The notes: generated by a model not told the origin, from the sequence alone. Shown: positions 12,450-25,556, counted from the stretch's first letter. The stretch: 64,000 nt of DNA from Capitella teleta (GCA_000328365.1 KB310359.1:33281-97280), one strand, 5' to 3'. Program-made: numbers and translations.

Positions 12450-12715
12450 TACATGTAGTTCAGCCGTGGAGGTCGTAGTCCCGGGTTCGAGATCCGATCA
12501 GGCCACAGGTGTTGTGATTGGTAATTTTAATTGTAATTCTTTATGATTCTTTGTTGACTCTTGTGTACGACCTCTATGGTGTTACGCAGGATAAAGAAGG
12601 CTTGGGATTTATCGATATCGAGTTGGGGGAAAGCCCGGTCCTGGGCTTCTGTTCTGGCGCCCGTATTACCCAAATGGGTTGGGTGGAGCCATACAACCCA
12701 ATCATGCCTCATGCA
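12450..12715 (+). repeat. tRNA-derived SINE, copy 2
   Basis: An A-box-like TAGTTCAGCCGTGG near 12455 and the B-box GGGTTCGAGATCC near 12483 start the copy. The shared body (GGATAAAGAAGGCTTGGGAT, TTCTGTTCTGGCGCCCGTAT, GGGTTGGGTGGAGCC) follows. The tail is eroded and lacks a clear (CACT)n run. It lies between RBM41 and the minus-strand LINE. Confidence 0.78.
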
Positions 12716-13084
12716 CGTGTCATATTTGAAATCAAGTCGGAATCGACCTTCTTGGTCTCCATTTTCTTTGTCACGGGGAAGCAGAAACCAATTCAATGTT
12801 CAAGTTGGATGCAGTTGTAGTTTCCGAAGTTAAAGCTGGGCCCGGAAAGAGTATATATATCTTCTTTGAAATCGACGCGCGTTCGCCACCGTTTTCGGTA
12901 AAATGGCTTGCGATATAATACCGCAAAATTCGAATTCATTCATCATTTATTTCACACAAAATACAATACATGTATATATTGATATGTGATATCATATTTG
13001 TGTAGTGAAAAAAAAAATGATAATAAAAAAAACAAAAACAAAACAAAAACAAAACTAAATCTAACAAAAAGTTAAAAAGCGAAC

Positions 13085-14985
13085 CTAATGGATACATATA
13101 TCTTCAAGGATGTATTCTATTTCATCTCTTGTCAAGAGGGGGGACTGAAAATTACTGTCTATGATGTCCCAAATGAGGCTAGCTTTAACTGCTCCTTCAG
13201 GATCAGAGGGCAAAGTAGAGCATGATTTATTTAAATTGAGGGATGTGATGCTTCTAATGTCTGACAGGAGGATGCTAGTGACAGAATTAATAGTGGCGTT
13301 TCTGCTATGACGCATTGTACAATGAATACGATGAAATCTATTTTACAGTTGAACTTTCAGAGGAGCAGTGCCTATTAATGGGGGTAATAAATTGCGATGA
13401 GTTCTTAACGGAAGGTTCAGAAGAAAGCGAATACCTCTGTTATATTTCACACATATGTTATCAATGTACGACTGACTCAGATTCCATGCCTGTGAACCAT
13501 AGAACGTCATACAATAGGCTTTAAACAACTTAATTATAACATCTAAACGAACACCTCTAAAATTGGATTTCAATGAATTGACGTTAAAAAAATAATCACT
13601 GATTTTGCGAGTACTTTCTGGTCCTTCGTCAAGATCAAAAGAAACAATATTGCCTAAATGCTTCACCTGCTTTACGCATTTAACTTTCTTTCCACAAAGA
13701 GTGATATTGGACACACTGTGAGTATTGGATGAATGACTAAAAAAATAAATTTGGATTTAGATGGGTTAAACATTACATCAAAATTAAGTGTGAACACTTC
13801 GCAGATTTTGAGCATTTCTCTCAATCCTCTCAAAGATGGTGCCAGAAGAGTGAGATCGTCTGCATACGACAATGCACCAACGAAACGCTGCCCGATGTGA
13901 CACCCTATGCCCGACTCCCTAAGTCGCTCCAACAAAATATCCATGTAGCAACAGAAAAGAATAGGAGAAAAAATTCCGCCCTGCTTGACGCCATTGAGGG
14001 CCCCGAAAGGTTCGGTCTGAGCGCTATTCCACGTGACTGTCATTTTCTGATGCGAGTAACAATTTATCAGAAAGCGAATTACGTAAGCAGGTACGCCTCC
14101 GTTCTGTAAAATACGAAAGAGTTTATCATGCCTGATGCGATCGAAGGCTTTTGACGCATCAATTAGACAACAGTAAACTCCTGTTCCCCTGTTAAGAAAA
14201 TGGTTCACAGTTTCTTTGAGCATGAGAGTACACATGGAAGTACTATGCTTTGCTTTGTACGCAAACTGCAGATCGCTCGTACCGATTTGTTCTCTTGATT
14301 TCTTCGTGAGAATCACCTCCATCAACTTAGCGATGCAAGAGCTTAGAGCTATGCCTCGGTAATTATCGCTGCTGCAAATATCACCATGCATTGAGGTTTT
14401 TCGGGATCGAGAACACTATGGCTGTGTTAATAGCTGCTGGAGAGTGGCCGTGGACCAGCATTGCGCTCAGCAGGAGACTGAGATGTTTGAGCATATTCTC
14501 AGGAGCCCAGATGAGATAGTTCGACCACACCATTCTCGAGCCATCATGCTTACAAGACTTGAGTCTTTTGACAGTCGCTATCACTTCAGCTAATGTAACG
14601 GTCATAGCATTCGTTGATGTTTGACTTAATGCTTCGCTCAGCTGCGAGGTGATAGAACGCATCTCATGCGGATTCGATGGTACAGAATTATACAATGTTT
14701 TGTATTTATCGCCAAAGATATTTGCGATGCCAATATCAGTAACAGCGCTATCTATAGTTGGAGCAGTTTTTTTTCTTTTTTTTTTCTTAGGGTTAACATT
14801 TTGAACCTCTTTCCAAAAACTGCGGTCATCTGATGACGTCATGCTTGCGCCCATTCTCTCTTTGCGAAGCGCTCTCTCTTCTCTCTTATATCGGCGCAGT
14901 GCATAATGATATTCGCGCTTCGTATTTTGCCGTAGATCGAATACAATGCCATAGCGTGATTGTTTATTTAAAATGGTCAATTTTT
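13085..14985 (-). mobile_element. Non-LTR retrotransposon (LINE), 5'-truncated, broken reverse transcriptase
   Basis: On the minus strand the reverse transcriptase motifs are in order. DNYRGIALSS comes first, then DASKAFDR, GVKQGGIFSP and the catalytic SYADDLTLLAP at about 13850-13870. The thumb-like FYGSQAWNLS and the C-terminal part end near 13085. The coding sequence is spread over several frames (14980-14381, 14391-13672, 13714-13343, 13315-13085), so it holds at least three frameshifts. No endonuclease domain is seen, so the 5' end is lost. The T-rich 3' UTR may run to about 12930. It resembles the Jockey/CR1/I group, but I cannot assign a clade. Confidence 0.85.
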
Positions 14986-15311
14986 GCTTATTGCATAAAT
15001 CTCAATGCCCTGGGTCTACAGTGTTGCAGAGAAAACAGCACGAATCATCTTTCACGTACATGTGGCACTGGACATCATTCTACCAAGAAGGTTCTTTATG
15101 ACTGGATAATTTTTCCTCCGATGAGTTGCTATCCTTATTGGTCTTTGGCGTTCCTTTGAATGCTTGCGTAGCAGATGAGCCAATCCTGCCTGGGCTGCAA
15201 TAGCGTGTTGTGGGGAATTACCTCAATTATTGATTAACTCCCCCTGTTTCGTGCTCAGACACGCTCCACCTGCTTTCTCGCTCAACATTTGGATTTGGGA
15301 AAAATTGGGAA

Positions 15312-16259
15312 ATGGAGGAACCAGTGGAAGTGTGTGGCTGGCTCTGTCGGGTATTAATTTTAACGTTGAGCATCGTGAATCCAGGAATATCCAAGAAAAA
15401 TGATTGCCAAGTTAGCAACCCCATTGGTGATTACATGAGCACCAAAACATGTGAACGACAGAGAGATCTCCTTACGATGTTCACAACATTCAAACCAAGC
15501 GAAGACCGGAATATTATTCACGGCAACGTCATCAAAAATTGGGCAGCAATAAGTGATGATGTCATATTGTACACAAGTTCTGATGACGTCGGAGGCAAGC
15601 GCACAATGGTTGAAGCTATTAATTATGGTTGGACTGTCCACGCCGCTCCTAGGACCAACCCTTACAACCTGCCGTTTGTGAAAGACATGTTTCTCGATGC
15701 TTCCGCTTTGAGTCAATCGGAATTTGTCGGTTACAGCAATGGAGACATTCTCTTCACCGCAAATCTACGAGCAACGTTGGTGGCAATACTGCACAGTGTT
15801 GACCCCAGGGAAGTGTTCATCATTGGTCGCCGTAAGAATGTTTTATTACGACAGAGAACACTGCATCTTGAGGACCATGTGCAGATGGTAGCTGATGTCG
15901 AAGCAGAGGACTATTTGGACGTGGCAATCGACTATTTCATATTTCATCAAGAAACATCGTTTCCTTTTGGTGATCTGCCAGATCTAGTTGTAGGTCGATC
16001 TCGATATGACAATTTCCTGGTTAGCAAAGCCTCTGCAAGTGGCATGATGGTAGTTGATGCATCTGAGACCATCACTGCTCTCCACCAGACTGGTACTGAT
16101 GGCAACCTCTCTGGACACATGGGGAAAGGAGCCAAATGGAACATCAACATTCTTGGGAGTTTTAATTATTTGACTGGATCTTTGAAAGCGGCGACGCATA
16201 GAACTGTATTCGAGAATGGTGCCATTCGAATCACAGGGAACAATGGGGAAAGTGAATAA
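15312..16259 (+). CDS. Glycosyltransferase-like type II membrane protein, single coding exon
   Basis: An uninterrupted 315-residue frame on one exon. The start ATG is preceded by gaa and followed by G, a fair initiation context. Residues 9-26 (GWLCRVLILTLSIVNPGI) form a hydrophobic segment suiting a Golgi signal anchor, with the rest lumenal. The core has FVGYSNGDILF, where NGD sits where GT-A enzymes place a DxD-type motif. EVFIIGRRKNV, DYFIFHQETSFPF and VVGRSRYDNFLV follow. The same order occurs in a poorly described family of nucleotide-diphospho-sugar-transferase-like proteins in invertebrates and some other eukaryotes; I know of no tested substrate. An intronless gene among intron-rich neighbours could be an old retrocopy. 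The stop overlaps an AATAAA (16255-16260), and a better-placed AATAAA is at 16647-16652. Confidence 0.75.
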   Translation: MEEPVEVCGWLCRVLILTLSIVNPGISKKNDCQVSNPIGDYMSTKTCERQRDLLTMFTTFKPSEDRNIIHGNVIKNWAAISDDVILYTSSDDVGGKRTMVEAINYGWTVHAAPRTNPYNLPFVKDMFLDASALSQSEFVGYSNGDILFTANLRATLVAILHSVDPREVFIIGRRKNVLLRQRTLHLEDHVQMVADVEAEDYLDVAIDYFIFHQETSFPFGDLPDLVVGRSRYDNFLVSKASASGMMVVDASETITALHQTGTDGNLSGHMGKGAKWNINILGSFNYLTGSLKAATHRTVFENGAIRITGNNGESE

Positions 16260-16646
16260 ATAATGCACCAGCACCACTGTGTTTAATACTGATTGCTCTC
16301 GAATCGAGGATAACCTGGAGTTGAGTTTTATCTGCCGAGGAGTACACCACCTTTTCGAGGATCGTTTTATAAGTTTGTAACCCAACGTAGAAATAGTCCA
16401 AAATCGGCAACAGAGACTGACATGGGCCCAGCAACAGAGATGAACTGTGCAATGACGGGGCAGGGTTTCTGACAAAGTTCAAGGTTCAAGCTTCTAACGC
16501 AGACGGAAGAGGAAGAATATGGTGGAGAAAGACTTGCATCAAACTGAGTTCGATCGTTGGGGTGGGGCAAATGTGATGGTGTGGGCAAGGATATCCCGTT
16601 GGACCAAAGAAAACCAACCAAGAAACACTTTTTGTTTTCTATCACC

Positions 16647-16652
16647 AATAAA
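16647..16652 (+). terminator. Poly(A) signal candidate of the glycosyltransferase-like gene
   Basis: AATAAA in CACCAATAAAATTTATATAA, about 390 bases after the stop. A nearer AATAAA overlaps the stop codon itself and is a less likely site. Confidence 0.4.
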
Positions 16653-17992
16653 ATTTATATAACCTTGAAGTCTAGTTTCGAATTTCATCAATTCACCCCT
16701 GTTTGTAAGTATAATTATTTGACAGTCGAGAGAGTTTGGTTCGAGAGAGTTTTGCGCCCTAAATAGGGCAAAATGTTTTTTGTTTAGTATGACTCAACCT
16801 TACAATTTAAATTTCTTTCTGACCTCTGACCTATGACCTTATTCTGACCCCATGTGTATATCTGTAAAATGAAGGGCGGATGAACATTCGCGATATCATG
16901 ACATTAAAAAGGTAGCGGATACGGTAGAGTACATAGCGCGGTTTGAGAGAATATAGCAATTATGTAACGTTTAACGCAAAAATTGAAAATTCCCCGTATA
17001 ATATTTACGGACCTCACACACACCTTAATTGTACAAGAGGGACTATGAACCTGGTAGTCTTGTTCAATGATTGATATATATCAGCCTTAGAATATAAATT
17101 AAGTTCTAGCAATCAAGTGCTCAGTAATAGCATATATTATATAGTATTTCTAGCAAGAAAAAAACAATTCCCAGGGAGGCATGCCCCCCGGTGTTGCTTC
17201 GTTTTTCTGTAGAGGAAGAATAATCATCAATAGTTTCGCGGCTTTCAGGTTACTTTCCATTGTTTTCCCATTGGACCGCTTTCATTTGAGATTTCCATGC
17301 TCAGAAATGGTCAATGAATGGGGTATTGGTGATAATTACAGGTATAATTGGTCGTGGCGTTCATTTCACGAATACATTGTTTCACAATTCACACACGCAA
17401 CCTTTGCCTTTTCGCAGAGTTTGTTCGAATTTTAAAGCCGCATAAGAAATATTTTGTCACATAAATTTTTCATATTTGTCATCACTTGGACTATAACAAC
17501 ATAATATTTACTGATTGGTGAATGATCTTGCACGATAATATTATCATGATTTATTCATATCCTTAATCTGAATAACCTCGATCAGAAACAAAAGCAAAGT
17601 TGACGCAGAAAGGATGGGTGCCTTCAAAGTTCAAAGTGCAAAACATTTTCGAGAAAGATGCTACTGCAAATTGGCCTACTTACGTTTCTGTGAGCATTAT
17701 TTGTCGGCATGGGATCAAAGCGTATCACGTGATTATGCAGACATATAATTAAGCCAGGCACTTCTAATTGATGTGACTCTAGGCACACAATGAAACGGAG
17801 TGTCTTTGATGGTTGAGGTGTTTCTCATGCAGTTCTGATTGTGTCAAAAAAATCAAATCGATGAACAAAAATACTCGCCGAGCTCAGTTCATGCATAATA
17901 AAAACTATTTACTGGCTACAATCTAGTTTCCTGCATGCCGATCAGAAGTCTGCAATACATGTACTGGTGTGTCTATATAATATGTATCAATA
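16653..17992. other. Intergenic, no gene seen
   Basis: AT-rich with only short chance reading frames. It holds the DR1-like array near its left end and nothing else I can name. Confidence 0.5.
16820..16850. promoter_or_regulatory. Nuclear-receptor-like triple DR1 repeat
   Basis: Three TGACCT half-sites at 16820, 16827 and 16834 are each separated by one base, and a TGACCC follows at 16845. On the minus strand this is AGGTCA-N-AGGTCA-N-AGGTCA, the DR1 arrangement bound by RXR, HNF4 and COUP-TF type receptors. Function is not shown. It lies just after the 3' end of the glycosyltransferase-like gene. Confidence 0.4.
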
Positions 17993-18287
<295 letters not shown>

Positions 18288-20122
18288 ATAGCAGTTATTA
18301 ATTCGACATAAGTGTGAAATGTCCCCCAAAAAACTGGCTATAAGCAACAGAAAAGCATGGGGAATCCGTTCACTTCAAAGCAAGTAGTGCTGTATGCCCG
18401 CCCATTCGATGCCGCGAGTGGCTGTGTGGCTCTGACACAAAGATATGTATCCTTTGTACACGCATGTGTCAGTATTAAATAGCAATTTTGATCGATTTTA
18501 ACTTGTCATTGTCTACTTTGATATCAGTGTTTCGGTTTCCACGGATGCCTCGCCGACTTCACTCGTGTCGACGCCTCAGGTCATCTTCACATATTTGCAG
18601 TCTTTAGATTGAGCCATTTTCACAGTCTCAAAAGATAAAACAAATTTGTAAAATTACAATTACAAATGGTAAAATTGCTAATCATTTAATTTTACTATAT
18701 TGTATATTATTTTGGGTGTATATCGCCCCCCTTACGCCGGACAACATCAGGCTGTGTGCACTAAATGAAGCCATGTAAAAGGAATCAATTTAACGTTAGT
18801 GTAACAATTGAATTATGCATGAATTTGGTTTCAATAATACGCGTTGAAAATATTGCTAATTAGCGGCTACTTAATTAATATTTCTCAATTCATTTTCATT
18901 GCTTATGCTTCAGCTCACCAATGCAAAGAATATAATGTGTAATTTGCCATTATACAAACACTATAAAATAGCTATTATTGCACAGTATCTTAAGACTAAG
19001 TAATGATGAGGCACAGGTGCTGTCCTCGGCCAAAATCATCTAAAATATACTCAAAGAATACTTGCGCCGAGTTTCATGCTTGTGCTCATAAAAGCCCAAA
19101 TTTTGTCTAACTGATTCTTATAACAGAAAAGTGACAACGTGTATTTTCTAGTAGCTGAGATCGAGACAAAAATATTGGCATAATTATGTTGCCAAGTTCT
19201 TTCACAATTCGTCTTTTGATGCTGAACGCAACTGAACTCTAAGTACTCGAGCAAAAGTAGACGGGCATTACGACGATTCTTTGCTGTACTTCTTTGCAGT
19301 ACTTTTTGCTGCACTTTTGAGCGTCATGCTAACGCAGTCATTTAGTCGTTACCCATGAAACGAAAAATGCCCAATTGCAGAGAAGTCAACGTGATGTCAA
19401 GGGCGAATAGGGTGCTTTGTTTACCGTTGTGTGACACCAGTGAAACTGCAATTACGCCCGGATAAAAGAACGTTCTGCCAGTGAAATATTGCTGATGAGA
19501 AAATTGGCCATTTAAAGGGATGGGGAACTAAATTTTAAGTGATGTTCTATTGACTCATAGCACCAATTGATAGCATTCCGTGCCAAAAACACCATGCCTG
19601 GATGCAAGCGTAAGGAAATAATGCATTTCGAATATCGGGGTTAGCATTGGGCCTATGGGAGAATGGCTTCCATTACGAAGTATAGGAGGCAAACGTCAGC
19701 TGAAGGTTTGCCGTGATTGGTCCCGTTTCCCTCGTTAAGCTATCGATTTCAGCCAATCAGAGCAGATCATCTTCTCCATAAAAGGACATCTCTGTTGTTT
19801 ACGAAACGAAAGCGCATGCGTGGTGCACTCTGGCTGACCTTTTTACTGTTTCAGGATGAGAAACGTGGTAGGTGTCCTAGAAAATCGCTTGTTAAAATAA
19901 GAAAAATAGCGAAAAATATTTTTTTTTTCGCGCCTGACTGGTGGCAAAATGATTATTCTATCTATTTCCGAAAAGAAAATAAAAAAATATCCAAGGGTTT
20001 AGTCGCAGAACACGCTGATATGACGAGGCCCATTGTAAAAGATGGGTAACTCGGTGTTTCATCACAGCGACTGACGTCACGCCTAGTTAGCAATATATCA
20101 CCCGCGAAATCGTTAGCGATGA
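18288..20122. other. Intergenic, no gene seen
   Basis: No convincing coding frame on either strand and no element with clear ends. A CRE palindrome TGACGTCA lies near 20072. It ends at the assembly gap. Confidence 0.5.
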
Positions 20123-20172
20123 NNNNNNNNNNNNNNNNNNNNNNNNNNNNNNNNNNNNNNNNNNNNNNNNNN
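20123..20172. other. Assembly gap (50 N)
   Basis: Exactly 50 unknown bases. The flanking (AAAT)n repeat starts 18 bases later, so the gap is probably a place where assembly failed in low-complexity sequence and its true size may differ. Confidence 0.99.
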
Positions 20173-20190
20173 CTCCTCATGGTGGAGTTG

Positions 20191-20438
<248 letters not shown>

Positions 20439-21479
20439 GCACTTGTGAGAGGAGCAATTTCACCTGGTGTCGCCACGGAAGAGTCAGAAATATATTGCAT
20501 AAGGAAAATTATTAGATTAGAGTTGATCTGATTTGTTTGACATAATGTTTGGCTTTTCTGGGAAAGGGATCACAATTAAAGCCCAAAAGGCAGACTTTGG
20601 ATTGATTAATTTTGGTAAAAGAACATGCGCAACCCTTGTTAATTTACACCATCTTCAAGATAAGACGACGCAGAATATTGTTTGAACGTCATATTCTGCC
20701 AACGACCATGATTAAACCCGTTAACCTTACAGCTGACGTGAATAATAATTGTGCTGCCACTCACAGGAAGCGTTGCCAGTGGATATGGAAGGTGAGGTAG
20801 ACATAGCGGAAAAATAGCAAATATGAGCTGTAAACCCAGTTCCACGACCTGTAACGGGTGATCATCCTGAATCCTTGGTTACATAATGGCTCCCTGGGTG
20901 AAAACCAAAAGGGCCAGTGCTCGGGCACTAGAAAACTCAGGATAGCGATTCTTGAACCAATGAGTGAGGAATATAGTGAGTTTTCGCACTCTGTATTTAT
21001 GGGGTCTGCAGGTTGCAGATGGAAATTGTTAGAAATGAAAACACGGTCAATAAAGTCAGCATTGCTTCGTTTCCTCGCCTCATTAATTATGTGAAACCGT
21101 AGATATCACGTTAATTAATTAAAACAAGCTTTGTTAAAGATATAATTAATATTGATTTATGCGTCGTCTGAAACAAGAATCATGATTCTCTGTTTTTTTG
21201 ATCCGGTGCACTGGCCATTTCAAGGTTTCGCTCATCGAGCCGTCAGACCGAATCGCATCCGGCATTTCGGCTTGAATACCGCCGAATTTGCAACAAACCG
21301 AAAGTGTTTTCTGAGCAAGCCTGGCGGTGCCCTTGCCCGGTATAATGGGAATCCACTGCAGGACTAATCCCAAACTGTTTGGCTAAGCTTCGGCCAGATT
21401 CAAGTAATAAGTGATCAGAGATAATAACTATTGCAGGGCATCTGCTAAGGATCAACCTCGAATCAATGGTCACATCCCA

Positions 21480-21917
21480 CGGAAAAAAGTATGACTGAGA
21501 TCAAGACACGGCTAGCCATAACAAGAACATCAGCCACCAAGATTGACAGGATCCGGAATGCCACGGAGCTCAGCATATCCCTGAAGAAGAAACTCGTCGG
21601 AGCACTTGAGATGTGGCTATGGAGGAACCTCTTAACTAACGCCACTGAAAGAGAGCAAATAGAAGTACCAGAAGATCATGAACTCATGGCCCAAGTGAGG
21701 CGTAGAAAGATCAAGAGGTACGAGCAATGGAAGAGAAGAGGAGAAGTCTGGTAGCGGCTACAATCGAAGGAAAGGAAGAACAGGAGAAGGAGATGAAGAA
21801 TATCGTGCCCCGACAACATCCAGGAGTGGACACGAGGAGGACTCCCAGCAACCGCAGAACAGAAGAATGAGCAGGAGGACGCCTACGGTCCAACTGAGGA
21901 CTACGGTCATGAGTGAT
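21480..21917 (+). mobile_element. RTE-like LINE fragment (3' end of ORF2)
   Basis: At 21491-21754 the frame reads EIKTRLAITRTSATKIDRI then ISLKKKLVGALEMWLWRNLL, the region after the reverse transcriptase thumb in RTE-type LINEs. A block normally containing YG-E-W seems to be deleted between GAL and MWLW. A second frame ends DNIQEWTRG...YGPTEDYGHE before the TGA at 21915-21917, the usual RTE C-terminus. So the piece is frameshifted and truncated. Confidence 0.65.
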
Positions 21918-22324
21918 GAGTGTCTACGGCAACGGGTGTTGATAGCGCTTTGCAACGAAAATGTGTCATTTCTAAGGGTGCTTTTGAAATTATATGTAAC
22001 CATTTACTAGAGTTGTGTTGTTGTGTTCACCTTTTGTGGCATCTGAAGTTCCATGTACATTGTATGCGTATAACAAGCGAAGGTGTGTATTAGATATAGA
22101 CGAGAGACGAGACAGAGATATATAACGAGCGCCGTGTGCGGTGGGCATCATCTTTCCCTCTTCATCTGCAAGACCTCCGCTTGCTGCTGAATTACCCCAC
22201 AGGTGTGTCTCTTTCTTTGTATTTTAGACGCTTACAATTATTACAACTGTTTGCAAAATTATCTGAATCAATGTTGAAAAGAAATGTATGCATTCACGTT
22301 TGGTTCAAGCGACGAGCATACCTA

Positions 22325-24130
22325 CGAGGGTTGTTTGGAAAGTTCTCGCCCTAACACAGAATGCGTTATCAGAGAAAGTTGAAATTTGACTTTCATATAG
22401 GTTAGCATTTCAGATAAACATGGCAAGCACTGAATTTCCCAGAAAGTCACGTGATCACCTCTAGCGCAAATTTGAGTGAAGCAGGTGTCAGCACTTCGAG
22501 AAAGTGCGAGAGATCTGATTTAGGCGCTAATTCAAAATCGATTTTAGACTATTAATCTTTCAACAAATATCTCTAATATTCTGCATCAAAGCAATGCTAA
22601 ATAAATGTAATTGTATTATTTTGATGAACTTGTTGTAAAAGGTTCAAATGAGGCCCAGAAGAGAGAACTGGTACTGGCACAAATTCATGTTTCTTCTTGT
22701 GATTAAACACTAATAAAAACAGGAAAACATTAAGAACATTGTACAATTACTTGTAAAACACATGCTCGTGTCAATTCGTGTGTGTCAAGTTTTATTGGAA
22801 TCAAGGAATCCTAAGTAAGAGTGCCAAGCAACCTTTTAATTGTATTTTTGAGCAAAATTTGACAGAGCAAGCAATTAAAATTCGGGCTCAACATTTTATT
22901 TTTCTAAAGAGCATCATTAATTCCTTTAGTGATATAGTGTAGTATCATATTAGGAATGTAAATTTGACAAAATTTTAAAAATAGAGTGATATAATTATCT
23001 AGATTTGTGCCTAAATATATGGGTAAAGGTACACTTTTTTTTAATTAACGTTATTTTTGCAAACCTTGTTCGTTATGATTATCTTCTTTTTATCTCTTTC
23101 TTTTTTTTATTTTTTTTTTTATGTTATTTATTTATTTATTCTTTATTTGTCACTTTGTATATGAAGCACTTGTTCGAGTGAAATAAAGTGAAGTCTATCT
23201 CTCTCTCTCTCTACACATGTATAGTGGCATATATCAAACCAAGTTATCAGGAAGGCAAAATGTTGAGGCTGCAACAGATGCCTCAATTGAGTGTAAACAT
23301 ATTCCATATAATACAAATTATTCAATATCAATATATGCAAAATAATTATTCTAATGGTTGCGTGGCCATTTAATGATTTTAATGGCTGCGTGGCCATTTA
23401 ATTATTTTAATGGTTGCCTGCCCATTTAATGATTTTATTGGCTGCATGGCCATTTAATGATTTTAATGGCTGCGTGCCCATTTAATGATTTTAATGGCTG
23501 CATGGCCATTTAATGATTTCAATGATTGCATGGCCATTTAATGATTTTAATGGCTGCGTGCCCATTTAATGATTTTAATGGCTGCATGGTCATTTAATGA
23601 TTTTAATGGCTGCATAGCCATTTAATTATTTCAATGGCTGCATGGTCATTTAATGATTTTAATGGCTGCGTGCCCATTTAATTATTTTAATGACTGCGCA
23701 GCCATTTGATGGAATGGTGAAAAATGGGCGGATATTTTTAATGCACCTTCCTAACGTAATTTCCCAATTAACTAAATTTGTTATAAACAGAATTCCATTC
23801 AATTTTTATCACAGCAATGTCAATAGACAAGCAGTGTGTTCAATTAAAATCAGCAATTACATGTTGCGAAAAAGTGTTATGAGAGGCCCCGAATCAAACG
23901 TTCAGCACCCGAAATGAGGCTTTGACAGTGATATCGCTAGAGGTGCGCTTAATCAAAGACTAATTAAGATAGGGAAATAAAAATGTTACGTGTGATCGTA
24001 TAAATAGTTGTTATTACTATAATTAATTTATTAATCAGTAAATAAGATAATTAATTATCTAACCTCCAAATTTCACGTCTAGAGTCTTGCGCTTTATATG
24101 TTAGACCGAGACCTTTTCAAACAGCCCTCG
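22325..24130. mobile_element. Mariner-like non-autonomous element carrying a minisatellite
   Basis: The left end CGAGGGTTGTTTGGAAAGTT and right end (complement CGAGGGCTGTTTGAAAAGGT) are inverted repeats flanked by TA (22323-22324, 24131-24132), as Tc1/mariner elements leave. There is no transposase. About 480 bases at the left and 260 at the right align, in opposite orientation, with the copy at 62017-62718. The 1.07 kb between them (about 22805-23870) is absent from that copy and includes a 28-bp minisatellite. The element is therefore a roughly 740-bp MITE enlarged internally. Confidence 0.78.
23342..23712. repeat. 28-bp minisatellite (about 13 units)
   Basis: The unit is AATGGCTGCGTGGCCATTTA plus ATGATTTT, with small changes between units (TGCATGGCC, TGCGTGCCC). 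Each unit contains the near-palindrome AATGG...CCATT. It lies inside the mariner-like element, in the part missing from the second copy. Confidence 0.93.
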
Positions 24131-24132
24131 TA

Positions 24133-25440
24133 TATAAAGTGATTGTGAACCTGCCTGCATGGGGTCTCAATGTAGTTTTGTGACAGAATGAATATGTCAT
24201 GCCTCCAGCAAGCTCTACCTTAAAAGATTTTCAGAATTGACCTATGATTGTTTTTAATGTAAAGTAACGCTCACACAAGATAAACACGCCTTCTAATCGA
24301 TTCAACATTCTGTGGGAAAATAAATAAGATCTCTGGGCACAAAGAATTTGTGACCAACAAGGGTTACAGCCTATCTCTCCTAATGCTTTGCCTACAGAAG
24401 CCTCAGACTTGATTAAGATGTTTAGGCCTTTGACCTGTGACATGAACAAATAATAATTACGTTAGGATCGGTGATCTCGCGAAATTATTGCATGTAGCCA
24501 TTGTCTCAATTCTGGGCACAGAGACACTTTAATTTACTTTGTTTCTGGTAAAGCCAACAGAGGTACGTGTTGCATGGGGTTTCCCCTGTGAGTGTGTAGC
24601 TGTCAAGTTGCAATCATTAGTTACTACTGTTGTGTACTCTGGGCAGTACTCGGTACCAAAAGTCACGCATCTGCATACAGAAATGACTCAATATTGTTTG
24701 TGGATGGATGGATGCATGGGTGAACTTGTGTCAAGAGGCTTGACTTGTTCGTTGTGACAAGTACCTCTGCAGTTAATTTCGGAAATAAATAAAAAGATAG
24801 ACTTTATACACAGAAACTGCATGTCCAAATCAGGTTAATCAGAGACAACCTGCTTGGCATCCACGATTGCCTCATACATGCCAATAAAAACATTCCAATG
24901 GCGACGCCCGAAGCTCAGGCAAAAGTACATGGTATCGAGATACAAAATACATCTCTGAAGCATCTGTTTCCAGCCACCACAACCTGCGTTTCCATCTAAA
25001 ATTCGAAACTCGGAATTGAGAGTTCATCGCGGCATCCAGTGTCTTTCGAACTGAACCAATATAAGCGCATCCCTCTCATTTGTAATATGTTGTGCCATTA
25101 TTCTTTAGCCTGGAGTCGCATTTCCACCCTCCACGCACGCTTGTTATGCCAACCATGAGTGGTTATTCTTTTCACTCACTCTTCAAGCCTATTGCCAAGA
25201 CTAATTCGTCAGTTATTATGTAAAATATACTCTTCTCAAATTGTTAATCTTAATATTTCCTTCTATTCAGATTTTTATTTTTATTTTTCATTTAATTGTC
25301 TTTTCCCTGTACTGTTATTTCTGATTTCAATTTAATTTATTTTCATGTTGCATGACATGGACCTATTATTATTGTTGGCATTTTATTCACATTCACCCGG
25401 GCTACAGCATATTATTGTCTATGCCCGATTACCAATCACT
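24133..25440. other. Intergenic, possible LINE 3' UTR at the right
   Basis: No coding frame seen. The right end leads into GAATAAATGATTTGATTTG (25450-25490), a tail common at the 3' ends of CR1/L2-like LINEs. Part of 25250-25440 may therefore be LINE 3' UTR, but I cannot set its left limit. Confidence 0.4.
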
Positions 25441-25492
25441 GTGCTACATATTTTGGAATAAATGATTTGATTTGATTTGATTTGATTTCAAT
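25441..25492 (+). repeat. (GATTT)n LINE-type tail
   Basis: Four to five tandem GATTT units follow AATAAAT, the usual form of CR1/L2/Rex-like LINE 3' ends. No protein remnant is attached. Confidence 0.45.
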
Positions 25493-25556
25493 AAAATTAA
25501 ATATATGCTAAATGAAAAAATAAAACATTCTTTAACCCGACCACCTGCTGCATGTC

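Noticed and set aside
23342-23712. A CRISPR-like array of regularly spaced repeats
   Set aside because: The units are contiguous 28-bp tandem repeats without unique spacers, in an animal genome.
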